Positions 46,217 through 58,507 are shown, counted from the stretch's first letter. The stretch is 64,000 bases of DNA from Oscheius onirici (GCA_932521025.1 OW051471.1:1612001-1676000); one strand, 5' to 3'. Made by a program: numbers and translations. Notes: generated from the sequence alone by a model not told the origin.

Positions 46217-47433
46217 TCCGGTAAGTGGAAGAAGGACATTTTTCAGCTGATCCATTTTGGACCAAAAGATGTCTGGAATTGAAATTCATAACTTATTTTG
46301 CAGAGATATGCAGAAAAGAAAAACTTGTTCTGTTTTGCACCGAGAAAGAGAGAGGCGGATGGAATACGTCAAGTGCGCGTAAATTGGGGAAGAAAAGAAC
46401 TGGGGAACTGGCTCGTAAACGAGGCAAAACTATGTGGAGAATGAAGAGCGAGAAGGCTCTTTTGCATGGGGAAGAGACTCTAGACAGGTTTAGACAGATT
46501 CAAAAACACGTTTCAACAGTGCTACTAGTACATTTCAGAGTTTTTAGACAACTGTTTGGGTTTTCGCAAGTCTGAAAACGATCTTTCATTGTATGAAAAC
46601 GATCTGTCGTTTCTGATGTGTCAACTACGTTTCCACTTGCTCTCATATACAGCTAACGAATTAGGTTTTTTGCAAACTTGATCTAACAATATAACTTCCA
46701 TGCATCAGCTTTCGGCATAACATTTTTCTGCGAAAACAAACTAATTTTTTGAAGCCATCCGTGGACTGCTTAGTAGACGAAAGAGGGGTAGAAAATAAAC
46801 CAGAAATAACAAGTTTGGTACCTAATTTTCTTGCTCCTTCGACCGCAGTTCTATCAAGGAGCTTAAAAAATTCAAAATTTGCTAAAGCAATTCACTCAGC
46901 ACCAGGGATGGGCGGACTTCAATACGATATCAAGAGGAGGAAGTTACGGAAAACTCTTGGTGTGGTCCATTTCCTCCCCCTCTGTCCACCCCCTTTGTCC
47001 CCCTCCATGACAAAAAGCTAATGGCTTGACTAGAGAGACCAAAACAGGAAATCCTAGTTCTTTTGAAAAGACCTATAGACTACGGGAGTTATGAAAAGGG
47101 CTGTTGTTTTAGCCGAGTGCGGGTTATTAAAATTCGCGTATGTGCTTGGAAGAATTCACTCATTTTGGGTCCGTGGGGGAGGCTGAGAAGCAGTCTGGTC
47201 ATTGGAACTTGGAAGGGGTGTGGGAGAAGAAAACAGGATTTTGGATTTTTTTTCTCAAACTCTTCGGAGAGACCACAAGATGCGAGTTAGAGAAGTGTTT
47301 AGGCTTCACGGATTGTACAAATCAAAAAAACCATACAAAAGTATCGTAAAATGGAGATATCGAACAGAAAATAACAATATACAATTCTTTGAGGAAAATT
47401 ATAAATGAGGTAAAAAGCTTAGCATAAAACTGA
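46217..47433. other. No gene seen
   Basis: Open frames up to 116 codons exist but lack splice context and protein-like character. CAGGGATGGGCGGAC at 46902 resembles a hAT terminus without a partner. Confidence 0.4.
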
Positions 47434-48214
47434 GTTTGAGCCAGAGATGTGCGGGACGTCCCGCGAGATCTCGGGATCCCGTCCCGCAGGACAGGAATTT
47501 TTTTTTGAGTGCCCAAATCCATCCCGCGGGATAATTCAGACTACGTTTCTCACTGTTTTTGAGCTTATTGATTGGAAAAATCAGCAAAAAAGAGTTTTAG
47601 GCATTGATCACTAAATTTTCTGCCATCACCAAAGCCGACATTATCAATTGCCAACTGTCGCTAATGACCATCTGGATCTGTGAAAAAGCGGATTCTTTGA
47701 AGAGAAAGGGAGTCTTTGCCTTGCGTTTTACTGACCGAACAAAAAGAGAACAATGCTTTTGTGCGAACTACACAACTGAACAAAAAGCGAACAATACCTC
47801 TTACAAAAGTCAAATCCTCGTCTGTTCTCATAGGATCACTATTTTATCGTCCTGTATTACTCCCTCTACCCCCGCCCCACACACATACAGCCTATGTTAT
47901 TGCAAAGAAATAAATATATAATATATCTCTTACAATCAAGTTTTTGCTATTTTGGTTCTTTTCTATGATTTTTCCACCATCTTTCGAGACCTAATTCATC
48001 AGAATCGGAGGAATTCTATACCTAGAACTTTGATAATCCTATGTAAAAAAAATCTAAGTATACCCTGAGCCATTTTACAGGACCAGGATAGAAGCAGCAA
48101 ACTAACATACTCCCTCGTTCCTAAGTGTATAGGGCTTTGCCGTATGATCAAGATTTCATTAAACTCAAAACAACAAAATTGGGCCTTCGCCTGATGGCGG
48201 GGAACGGTCGAATG

Positions 48215-48370
48215 CGATCACAAAAAGTTTGCCAGAGCGTTTCTAAAGTCAATTTCTACTTAAAACAATATAGCAAAAAGGTTTGCAGAAAGGCGGGATC
48301 GAACCCGGGTCGTATGGGTGGAGTGGCGACCCTTAGCAATACACTAACTTTTTCGGTATAAAAATTTCTG
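48215..48370 (-). mobile_element. tRNA-like SINE (type 5), inside the hAT-type element
   Basis: Plus-strand GGGATCGAACCCGGGTCG (about 48296-48313) is a reversed B-box; the minus-strand head reads TTAGTGTATTGCTAAGGGTCGCC. A sister copy on the plus strand is at 51745-51920. Related to type 4 in the head only. Confidence 0.65.
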
Positions 48371-48500
48371 TCCAAAAATGCTGGGCGTAGAGATGTGAAC
48401 CGGGTCGAATCTCAAAAGTCATCAAAAATTTCAGAAGAAAATTCGCAAAAATGAGCCCGCAAATCGCGAACAAACGCCAAAAAATGCAGGGCGTAGAGGT

Positions 48501-48575
48501 AGAATTGTACTATTATATCGCACCGTTATCGCACTATTATATCATTATATCGGTGCGATATAATAGTACAATTCT
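48501..48575. repeat. 75-bp hairpin with ~25-bp perfect arms
   Basis: AGAATTGTACTATTATATCG plus CACCG is followed by a 25-nt loop and the exact complement. The loop itself repeats part of the arm (ACTATTATATC). Confidence 0.88.
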
Positions 48576-49158
48576 CGTGACCATGAACAAACAGACAGTC
48601 AATCCCAGACATCATAGCTTTTAAAATAGTTTAGATGCTCCATTCTTTGTATTCTTACAACCTCTTTGAGTTAACTTTTTCAAAACAAGTCAAACAGCAT
48701 AAAAACAGTTTTAGAGCGAAAAACAGCCCAGAAACAGCAAAAACAAAAATTTGAGAAATCCGCGGGATCCCGCGAAAATCCTCGGGATCCCGCGCGGTAC
48801 GCGAGATTTGAGAGCGAGCTCGGGATCCCGTCCCGCGGGACGCGGGATAATTTTTGGATTCACAAATCCCGTCCCGCGTCCCGCGGGATATTTGTTTTTT
48901 CAATCCTGCACATCTCTGGTTTGAGCTAACGATTGATGCGCGATGTTCACTGGCTGAAAACGCAGAAAATACAGTGAATGACTAAAAAAAAAATCCTGAA
49001 AACTTAGTTTTTCCTATTTTTCGTCATCGGTTTCGTCACAGTAACATCGTTTTGCTTTGACATTTCTAGCTTTTTGGCCAAAACTTGAAGCATATAATTT
49101 TTGTTCAAGGCTGATGAGGACGGATTCTCGACAGTTAATATTCTTTTTCAAGCCAAAA

Positions 49159-49344
49159 ATGAGCTCAAAACTGCGTGGGTTCTCCCAAGTTTCAGAGACT
49201 AATCTCAGTCTCTTCCCCAAACGTACCAAGTCCCTGGGTGGTTTTTCTCCAACTTCTTCACTTATTCACGTAAAAGAGCCGTCTCCACTTGAAGGCACTT
49301 GTAAGGAGAGAAGAGACCGCTTGCAACGGTTCTTTTCGGGCTAA
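49159..49344 (+). CDS. Short hypothetical open frame, 61 residues
   Basis: Starts MSSKLRGFSQVSETNLSLFP and ends RLQRFFSG with TAA. Ser- and basic-rich, protein-like composition, acceptor-like TTTTCAAG just upstream. No family recognised and no further exon found; it may be chance. Confidence 0.22.
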   Translation: MSSKLRGFSQVSETNLSLFPKRTKSLGGFSPTSSLIHVKEPSPLEGTCKERRDRLQRFFSG

Positions 49345-49784
49345 AAAGAGGGAATTTGGGAGGGAGGTGAAGAAGAGTGTTTACTGATTGTGAGAAAAAT
49401 GAAAATGGACGTCACAGATATTCTTTAGAAGAGGGCAAAATGAACAAATCAAAAAGTTTTTAGAGATTTGAAATGTTTCAAGGTTTCCTGATGCATTGGG
49501 ATTTGTATTTGGTTTTAGTGAGAGTCTTTGCTTTATAAAAAAAACAACAAAACTTTATATCTTATCACATTACAAACGTCGGTTTAGGAGCAAAAACACT
49601 GAGAAAACTATAATATTGTGGAAAATTGCATTATTTCACGAAAAGAACAAATGCGAAAACTGAATACGTAAGTCAACGCTGTCATTTGAGCCAAACCCCA
49701 CCGAAATCTCTAGCTTCTTAGCAGTTTCAAGAGCTCAAAAGATGAGCTTTACCCTCTCATTGAGCTGAAGTTTTCACTAATTGA

Positions 49785-50009
49785 CAAATTTTTTGTAGGA
49801 TGTAACCCTGAAGAGTTGTGGGCAAAATGATGTTTTCGGCAAAACTTGAACCGTTCACTGTGCTCAGACGGTAAGATATCCAGGTCTCTCATATAGCCTA
49901 TTAATTCGGCCTAGGGAAGACCTACATTTTAGAACCGAGTTTACCCAATTTCGTTGAATTTGGAGAAAGGTATGAACGGTTTTTAAACACTTATTGGGAG
50001 ACCTAATAT
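49785..50009. repeat. Family P repeat, half copy
   Basis: Runs from TTTTTTGTAGGATGTAACCC to the end GGGAGACCTAATA; same orientation as the right arm of 8894-9842. Confidence 0.68.
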
Positions 50010-51200
50010 TTTGACATTAGGAAAAGAAAAAAAGGAGGGAGTGGGTTCAAATATAATTTCGGTAGGTTCTTTAGAGGCTCAGGGAGAGTGACTGGAGGAG
50101 AGTAACAAAGGAGGAGTGAAAGGGAAACCACGACTAGCGCTCCGTGACAGAGCGAAGTCATGAACTTCGACTTTAGCCCTGGAAGGCGTTGCCGACCTTG
50201 TATAAAAAATTGCGAAATGTTCCATTGGTCGGATTTATTTACGAAAATCACTATAGAAAAAATTCATCCATGATCAATTACAAAAACTAACATTACAAGT
50301 TGAGGGAAGTTGTCTACGAAAGAGCTGGGAAGCGGGCCAAGAGTAAGAGAACTAGTTTCGCTTCGCCAAAGGTCCTTTTTACGATCTAAAGAGTAAACTT
50401 TTTGACATTTCCAACAACATTTTCCACTATGGAAATGGTAGAAAACTGGAGTGGAAAAATGAAGAAGGACGAACAAGTAGATCTTCGGAATGTTCATCAC
50501 TTCACCAAAAAAAACATTTTTTATGACAAAAAATTAAACGTTTTCGTTTCGAGTTTGACATAAAAGAACTTCCAAATGAGTAAAATATGTCGTTCGTCGG
50601 GCGATGTCGATGAATAAAAAACTGAAATAGAAAACCAGTTTGGCGACGTGTTGTATTTACAACAAAAAAGCTCATTCTTTATTTGCAACACTGAATATGT
50701 GTTCTCCTCCTTCCACAAAAGTAGCATTTTTCGTTTCACAACAACTTTATAGCAGTTGCCTAATGCTATACAACATTGAGCTGTGTTTTCGATATGAACT
50801 TGAGAACAGAACAAAAGTAGGATTCAAGCTTCCGCACGAGTTCAAACCCACGAAGAGCGGAGGAAGGACGAGGTACATATGCAAATTTGGGAGTCCTGAG
50901 AGAGAATACGGAGAAAAACAGCCGTGATTGTCGTCTAGGGGAACCCGAGAGAATTTCTCTTTTGGAGCCTTTGGGAGGCGGGAAAGAAGAATTTGAAAAA
51001 GAGAGAAGCAGACATTTTTTAGGCAAGTAAGGAGAAAGAAAAGTTGTGAGGAGGACAGAGGTCTTTGTGGCGACTTTTGGAGACGAAATTGTGTAGAGCA
51101 TTGGAGGAAGTTACTTTTTCAGATCGAGTTCGAAGAATGAGAAAAAGTTTTAGTGTTTGAAAATTGGGGAAAACTAATTCTTTGGAAATTTGAGTACGCT
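50010..51200. other. No gene seen
   Basis: Several overlapping open frames on both strands but none with splice sites or recognisable content. Confidence 0.4.
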
Positions 51201-51219
51201 CTAGTTGTGAAAGTTTGCT

Positions 51220-51492
51220 ATTTGGACGGGTCGAGCTTTTCGACCTAAAAGCTAGACGAGCCGACTCGGTCGTGCCGAGCTGTGGACTAATCGGAAAATT
51301 TCCAATATTTTAAAGATATTTTCATTTTTAGTTAGTAACTAAGTGGTTATGCGAGTCATATTTGTTCTCTGACTCATATTTTCACTATTTTTGGATTTTG
51401 GCTATGGCGGGAGAAAAAAATCGATGATCCAGCTCGGTTCGCCGTGACCCGAAAAGCCGGGTCGGCTCGACTCATATTCGGCTCGTGCCCAA
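51220..51492. repeat. GC-rich repeat with GAGC/CTCG-rich ends
   Basis: Both ends are rich in GGGTCGAGC / GGCTCG-type motifs, like the inside of the hAT-type MITE at 27657-28008, but a clean terminal repeat and target duplication are not seen. Confidence 0.4.
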
Positions 51493-51744
51493 GTATACTC
51501 CCAATCAGTTGTCAGGATCATTAAAAGTACAATTTTGCAGAATCATATCAAGTAACTGTGAAGCATTTGTTCCACCAGAAAAGTTCATTTTATTTCAGAA
51601 GGCGGACAAAACTAGGAACAAGTGCGAAATTTAGCAAAAAAAGTCTAACATTGGACTGTGCTCCTCAGATTTTGGAGCGGTTAAAAAAAGCGCTCTCATT
51701 TTTTGACTTGCAAGGCTGAAAATTTGGCTATCGATGATTTTTTT

Positions 51745-52310
51745 TACCGAAAAAGTTAGTGTATTGTTAAGGGTCGCCACTCCACCCACACGACTCGGGT
51801 TCGATCCCGCTCTTCTGCAAACCTTTTTGCTAAATTGTTTTGAGTAGAAAATGACTTTAGCCAAATTCTGGCCACTGTTTGTGATCTCATTCGACCGTTC
51901 CTCGTCATTAGGCAAAGGCGCAAGGTAGTTAATCCGAGTTTACTTATAGGACAATGCCCGTTCATAGGACAATGCCCAATGTTTTAAGAACGAGAGAGTA
52001 TGGAGGTTTTCTGCTTCTACCCTGGTTCTACAAAATGGCTCAGGGTATGCTTAGGTTTACTGAAGTTCTGAGTATAGGCTTCCCCCGATTCTGATGAAGT
52101 AAATCTCGGAAGTGGTGGGAATTATCGTAACAAAGAACCAAAATCTGGATCTGTGAAAAAGTGGATTCTTTGAAAAAGAAGGGATCTTTTCCCTTGATTT
52201 ACTGAATTCAACAGAACAAAAAGAGAACAATACTTTTGTGTGAACTACGCAACTGGACAAAAAGTGAACAATAGCTCTTACAAAAGTCAAATCCTCGTCT
52301 TTTCTCATTG
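51745..52310. repeat. Repeat shared with the interior of the 1477-bp hAT-type element
   Basis: Contains the plus-strand type 5 SINE head (B-box GGTTCGATCCC near 51799) and then a stretch that matches 47690-48130 in the other orientation. The segment 52139-52308 also pairs, inverted, with 52718-52906. Confidence 0.65.
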
Positions 52311-52717
52311 GATTTTTCGTTTATTGCGCACAAAGATCAAATCCACGTCTTTCCTCAGAGAACCAGGAAGAGAACCAGGAAAACCGAATCGAGAGAATTT
52401 TCAAAGACCAGTTGTTTTTTGTCCTTTTTTGTTTCTGCTCATTCCGAAATCGACGACTGAAGTAATCTAGTTTCAATTGGATGAACTCAAACGAACAAAC
52501 AAGAAAGTTTAGGAATTAGCCACATTCTAGTCGAGCGACTGTGACGAAGCTGGTGGCCTCACTTCCGGCGCATATTTTACGTTAAAACTTTCTGAATATA
52601 AAGGTTCAAAAGGTTACGTTGGTGTGCATGAAATAAGCGCTAATACAACACGACTCTTCTTCATTTTAGTCATTAAAATATTTCTGATTCTTAAAAATAT
52701 GCCGTCTGGTTCTCTGA

Positions 52718-52906
52718 GGAAAGACGTGGATTTGACTTTTGCAAGAGCTATTGTTCACTTTTTGTCCAGATGCGTAGTTCAAACTATAAGTACAAAAGAA
52801 AAAAACAAAAGTATTGTTCTCTTTTTGTCCGGTTGAATTCAGTAAAACGCTGGGCAAAGACAAATCCTTTCTTCTTCAAAGAATCCGCTTTTTCACAGAT
52901 CCAGAT
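52718..52906. repeat. Inverted partner of 52139-52308
   Basis: Shares GAGCTATTGTTCACTTTTTG, TATTGTTCTCTTTTTGTCC and CTTTTTCACAGATCCAGAT with the complement of the upstream segment. Together they may form a fold-back of about 770 bp. Confidence 0.7.
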
Positions 52907-53713
52907 GTTCATGGACGCTTTCAAGTACTCAATGAGAGCAGGTGCAATGCCCGAAAAGAAAAGTGTACACAGAAATCAAGGACAGATAAAAATTGGCTAA
53001 AAGAATGTAAACCAGCAAAATATTTACGTTTCAAAAGCTTGATATTATTAGGGTTTTGAAGAGTACAACACTGAACAGTCGTATCCTTCAGTACGGAGCA
53101 AAATTTTCAAAAGCACAGCGGCTTCAAGAATGCCATAAAAGTGAAGTTTTTGGATGGAAGACAATGCATGTGAATCAGGTGTTGGACATTTTAGTTATTT
53201 TTTGTTTCTAGTCCAAAAATTCTCGCAAAAACATGCAAACTTCATGTCAGTTCGTGTCATTAAGCTATTATTTCCCCTTATCATGAGCTCTCTTTTTAGT
53301 TTACTGATGTCGACTTCATCCCTGTTTTGAATTCTTAATTAGGGAACAAACTGGAGGAATGTTTCAAGATCAGGTATAAGAAAAGGTAAAGGAAAGCTTT
53401 CGCTGGGTTAGGATGAGGTGTTGGAAAACGAAAAGTCATATTGCCTGGATTTTCAAGGCATATTTTTTCCCATCTAAAGCTTGAAAATTCTTGAACACTA
53501 ATGTTGAGCTTCTTAGAAGTAATGGTTCTGTTTTTGCTTCAATTTCAACGTGTATAACCGCTCTTGTCATTTTCTACACTGCCTAGTCCTTGTATTTTTA
53601 AAAACTGAAAAATAACCCAGATTTTGGTTCGATTTTCCCATATTTTCGACGTGCCAAGACTTTTTTTTTCACACTGTGGTCGAACAAAGCTGTTAGGAAA
53701 GACACAACTTGCA

Positions 53714-53937
53714 TATGGTCTGTTGAAAAAGAAGAGGGATTACCGTAAGATTTTAGCTCTTCCCTTCGAGACCCACTTAGTATGCAAAAGTTGGATACTC
53801 TGCCAACAAATTTGAAAGATACGCAGGGAACTTTGTAATTTGTTGGCTGAGTATCCAATGTTTGTGTGCTTAGTGGGTCTCGAAGAGAAGAGCTAAAATC
53901 TTATGGTAATCCCTCTTCTTTTTGAACAGACCATATA
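53714..53937. mobile_element. Palindromic MITE (TATGGTCTGTT ends), uninterrupted copy
   Basis: 224 bp, nearly self-complementary around TTTGAAAGATACGCAGGG. It is the empty-site counterpart of the copy at 30834-31577: it reads GGCTGAGTATCCAATG where that copy holds the nested element. Confidence 0.87.
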
Positions 53938-54530
53938 GTTAGGTGAAAATGCAGAAATTTGGTTTTTCGCGTCAAAAAATGAACAAAGGAAAGGAGGTGA
54001 GGGGAACCAATTCTAAGTACTTGGGCTTCTCACTCAGGAAAGGGAAATTGCTCATTTTTTAGAGCCAAAACTTTGGAAAAGTAAAAAAGACTAGAAAAAG
54101 CTTAGTTGTATTCATTAATTAGGTAACTCACGTACGGGAATGTTCCAAAAAAAGGTTCCGACATTTTGGTTTGCCATCCTTTTGATGAGGCTTATTCCGA
54201 ACAATATCAATCAAGTTTTCTTGAAACATTTTACTTTTGAAACTTTTTAGAAGCTACAACTCGAAATTTTGTGAGAAGACATTTCTGAATTCATGGAAAA
54301 AAACATATCCTATTAGTTTCAGAAGTACACTGGGTAAAAAACTTTTAGAGCAAGAAAAACTATCTTCAAAGCACCAAAAACCGACTATTTTCCCCTGAAC
54401 CTGCCCTCTCAAACTTCCAAAGTATTGAGTTCCCTTCAAAAGCTCAAAAATCAGAGCTCAACCAAGAGCACACATGATATTTTACAGGGGTGATATTTAG
54501 CCCAGTAAAATGCTACTGTTAAAAAACAAA
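53938..54530. other. No feature seen
   Basis: AT-rich, no supported gene or repeat. Confidence 0.4.
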
Positions 54531-54532
54531 AA

Positions 54533-54603
54533 AATTTCCTCACGGCGTACTCGAACCCTGGTCGCTCCAGCGTGAAATATCACAAACCCACTACACCAAA
54601 AAT
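54533..54603 (-). mobile_element. tRNA-like SINE head (type 6)
   Basis: On the minus strand: TTTGGTGTAGTGGGTTTGTG (A-box-like) then CCAGGGTTCGAGTACGCC (B-box). The acceptor stem does not close, so it is not called as a tRNA gene. Confidence 0.55.
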
Positions 54604-56870
54604 GCGAAAATTTGAAAGTCGAATAACTTTTTGCGCGAAAGAGTAAAATAAATTTTTCAAAAAAAGAAAGATGCGATGAGCTGAGTTTTTCTGTAGTTGA
54701 CCATTTTTTTGTATCTCCTTACACCAAAAAGTTATCGCGAAAATACGTTTTTTGGCCGATTTTTAAAGCTACTGTAACCCTTGATCCCAAAATCCAAACT
54801 GTCCCAAAAGCTCTCAATATTTTTTTTTCGAGGTCGATTACCCCCAGGAACAATCCCAGACCGATCCGATCAGTTTGAAGGGTAGCTGTAGAACTAATTA
54901 CAAAGACTTTTGACGCGCCCTAATACTTGAACGATTTTCTTCATATCTGCTGTCACTGATTCTATCTTGAAATGTTTCATCATAATGATTTACTGGGAGG
55001 AAATTGCGGGAGTTGATGAGGTTTTGACATTTTCTTTGACCCGACATTTTGCAAAAATGAATTATTCTTTCATAAACTGGGGTACGCAACTTTACGCACC
55101 GTTATAGATGGGTACGTAAAGTCCTCCCCCCAAAATTTGAGCGGTGCGTAGTCCTCCCCCAAAAACTTGATACAATTAGAGGTGCTCTTTGGGTCGATAA
55201 AAAAAAAGTACTGCAACCTTCCTAGTTCCTCCTCCTAAAAGTTTTTTGTCTTCTTAAAGTTTTCCATTCCCTCCATTTTTTGTTTCCTCATACTTTTTGC
55301 ATGTTTCAAAGACACAATATAAATTTCGTGGTTTTCCAAGAACATTGGACTAATGCGTCTTTCACCAAAAATATCTGCGTACGCAAAACGATACTAGCAT
55401 CGTACTCTTTCCTAACAAACCACAAAAAATTTTCAAAAAACCATCCTTTCCCAAAAATAGAAAGAACAAGGATTGTGCATAATAGAGCTACGCGAGAAGA
55501 TGCTCTCAAAAATTCCTCCCGGATATTTTGCATGCCTCACGTAATCTGGCCTGAAGAATGTGAGAAAAACGTGATGCGGGTTTCAAAAATACGAAAATTT
55601 TAGTAGAAAAAAAACATAGAGGGAAAGCTCCAGTCGACTTGAGGAGAACTTTGACTTTTTTGGGTTTCTTCGAAAGGAGGCCGCCATTTCTGATTCCGGT
55701 GTGAAGTTCCTTCGGGAACAAGCGGGGGAACTCTGGCTGAAGATGAATTGCATTGCTTACATCTGGAGACCTGGGGCGCTTACGAAAAAGTGCTTCGGGA
55801 TGATGGAAATGAGGGTAGAAAGAGGTTTGGTCGTAAAAGTTTTAGAATGTTTGAAGTTTCGGTGAGTGAAATCAAGAAAGACTGGAAAAGAGTCTCAGAT
55901 CAGAGATTGGAGAAGCATGAATACAGTGCCAATTGCTGGGGGAAAAACAGAAGAAAAGTATCTATTCAAGCAGGTGATCACAATTTGAAAGGACATTACC
56001 ATTTTCTCGGCGGAGTGTCCTATGGTTCTATAGCATGTTATAAGTTTTGTTAGAAACAGTGAAATTCCGGATAGCGCTCAATTGAATTTGACAGCGCACC
56101 AACTCGTAATACATACAGCCTGCGTATCGATATTTGAATACGGTAGCTGTCGACACGCACACCTTATGTATTTTCGCAATGCCCCAGTTGAAAAATGGGT
56201 TCGTTATGCACTAGAAAGGTACAATGCTTCATCTTCTATCTAAATGCTTGACAATTTGTTCGGACACAATCGTGCGGTTCCATAGATGAGGAGAGAGGGT
56301 AAACATCAGAAAAATACAAGTTTGCCATTCTTGTGCCCAGAACGATATTTTGAAGAAACTAACAGTTCTACATTTTCCTTATAAGACTGACAATGAGAAA
56401 GTTTCCAGACTTGATTGGAAAATAGAAATCAGGAAAATACAAATTTCCCATTCGACCTGAAGGTTTCCATACTTGATCGGGACGTTTCTTTAGAACATTC
56501 AAATGTTTCATGCTTCTCTTATAAATCCGAGAAGGTTTCTAGTTGCAATGCCAAGTCGTAATGGAAGTCAAAAAGCGAATAATACTACAGAGCACTAGAA
56601 AGTGCTCTTTCCGTCTGACTGACTTCTTTCACCCCTCAACGAATAGGGCCTATTCTTCTCCGAAAAACTTTCCTTCCTATGTTTTCCCTTCCTATGTTTT
56701 CACATCCCCCATCTCGTCGTAAAATCAGTAGGGTTTTTTTAATTTGTAGGGTTTTTTTGCGTGGGCTGAATATTTTCTGGTAGGAAATTGGCTGGAGTCG
56801 GAGGGAGGAAAAGACTAATTGGGACCGGGATTGTTGCTTCTCCTTCTTCTTTGAATAAACTGAGAAAGAG
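54604..56870. other. No gene seen
   Basis: Contains short open frames, the longest about 105 codons, without supporting splice sites or family signals. Confidence 0.4.
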
Positions 56871-56881
56871 AGCGAGAGTCA

Positions 56882-57262
56882 CGCGTGGCTTATTAGTCAA
56901 CCGAGCACTTCTTTTGGAAGAGAGAGGGGAGCAAAATTGCAGGAATTTTGAAACAAAAAATGCAAAGAACTGACATTGATTGAAGCATTTTCAAAAAAGA
57001 ATTCTATTCACCTGTTTGTTAGAATATAGTTTCAAAGAGAGTATAAAGATGACAAATTAGTGTAACCGCCAATAAACAGCGTGTACATCAAACAATCTGC
57101 AAGAAAATGTGCCAAAAGAAATTTGGGGAAGAAGAAAAAGGTTTCAGTGCTTTGCCATATGACGTGGCTTATGAAGTGGTCAACCGAGCGCTTCTTTTGG
57201 AAGAGAAAGAGGAGCAAAGTTGCAGACATTTTGAAAGGAAGATGCTGATTGGAGCTTGAAAG
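56882..57262 (+). repeat. Diverged direct duplication with a shared reading frame
   Basis: Segments 56882-57000 and 57164-57262 both encode, in one frame, VNRALLLEE followed by EQ-x-CR-x-FE. The second has LPYDVAYEVVNRA in front, vaguely like an F-box start, after an acceptor-like GTTTCAG. Both end in stops within 30 codons. A duplicated gene relic is possible. Confidence 0.35.
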
Positions 57263-57407
57263 ATTAAAAAGTAGTGTTTTTCTAATGTTTCATGGAATCG
57301 GTGAATATGCAGTCACCTGAACCTTTAGCGAACGGTATGCTAACGCTCCTTCCAGAAATATCATTTGCAAAAAAGCATCGGTTCGTATTTGGACTGGCTG
57401 GGGGACG

Positions 57408-58507
57408 TTAGCCAGGAATCAATTCCTTTCGATGAATATAATTTAGAATAATTATTTTTGATAGGAAAAAACTTTCATTTCGCTAAAATTCAATTTTTGG
57501 TCAAAATTTTCTATTTTTGGCCGCTTTTCATCTATACGTCGCTCCATTTCGATGTTTTCAAGAAGAAGAGGTGTTTTTGAGCTTGGCAATGGTTTTCTAA
57601 GTTGTACAGCAGTTCAAAAGAAACAACTTTGTAGTACATCACCACTCTGCCCGACCAAGGCTTCGTCGTGAAAACAAGTTATGAATCTGAGCGCTGCAAT
57701 GAACCCTATACTAAATGGTTTCCAAGATGCTTCTCACAGAGTATAGTGTATCCTTCCAGTTTTATTACTAGATAGAGTACAATTCTCTGAGAGAACCAAA
57801 GCTGAGTCATCTGATGTGACTGAGGCCTTACTGTTAGTCGATTGGTTTTGGTTTCTCCCTACTGAACTGATACTATGTCTAGCTACAATCTGGTGGGTTT
57901 TCTGCTCTGATCTAAAATATTGCGACTGTTCTTTCCTCCGATTAGAAGTAACCACCGGTAGAAAAATAGTTAAGACTCTTTACTCTTTCATTAGATTGTC
58001 TTTCCATTGGCTCAATAACTGGTAGTTGATGTGGAATAAGGAACGACAGATCAGTCAGGCTGCAGCTTACAGTCGCCAGAAATAAACAATCAGTTTATAC
58101 ATTGTGAGAAAGAACAGTCACCGTTTTTTTAAATCAAACAAGAGAACCAAACAGAACCCATGTAGCGATGACTACCAGGTCGGTTGAGAGATACCAGGCC
58201 CTATTGACTAGCAGTAGGTGTTTATATGACTAGTAGTCTTTGTTTTTTTTCACAGAATTTGTAGGTTAGCTGATGCTACAAAAGAAAGGGAACAGTAAAA
58301 GGACAGAAAGGGAACAGTAAAAGGGCTTAGAAACCTCTTCTTCACCTTGAAAACAGCGAAATAGTACGCGAAATAGGCGAAAATCAGCCTAAAAGCTGAC
58401 ATTCAAAGACAAAAATTGAATTTTAGCGAAATGAAAGTTTTTTCCTATCAAAAATAATTATTCTAACTTATATTCATTGAAAGGAATTGATTCCCGACGA
58501 TTTGGGC
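57408..58507. mobile_element. 1.1-kb fold-back element
   Basis: Ends around 57409-57520 and 58415-58507 are inverted copies, starting near CAGGAATCAATTCCTTTCG. Part of the inside (about 57780-58060) matches 44265-44480 in the opposite orientation, so the two loci share a family. Confidence 0.72.

Larger units (their letters stand above)
47442..48918. mobile_element. 1477-bp non-autonomous hAT-type element
   Basis: Ends CAGAGATGTGCGGGA and complement; perfect 8-bp duplication GTTTGAGC (47434-47441, 48919-48926). The ends match the 513-bp element at 30976-31488. Inside are a segment shared with 51745-52310 in the other orientation, a minus-strand tRNA-like SINE (about 48215-48370) and a hairpin (48501-48575). 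No transposase is seen. Confidence 0.9.

Noticed and set aside
45779-46224. Frames with FERREAPTAVQP on both strands
   Set aside because: The shared peptide is the translated terminal inverted repeat of the MITE 45843-46208.
54540-54603. Functional tRNA on the minus strand
   Set aside because: B-box is good but the acceptor and anticodon stems do not fold cleanly.
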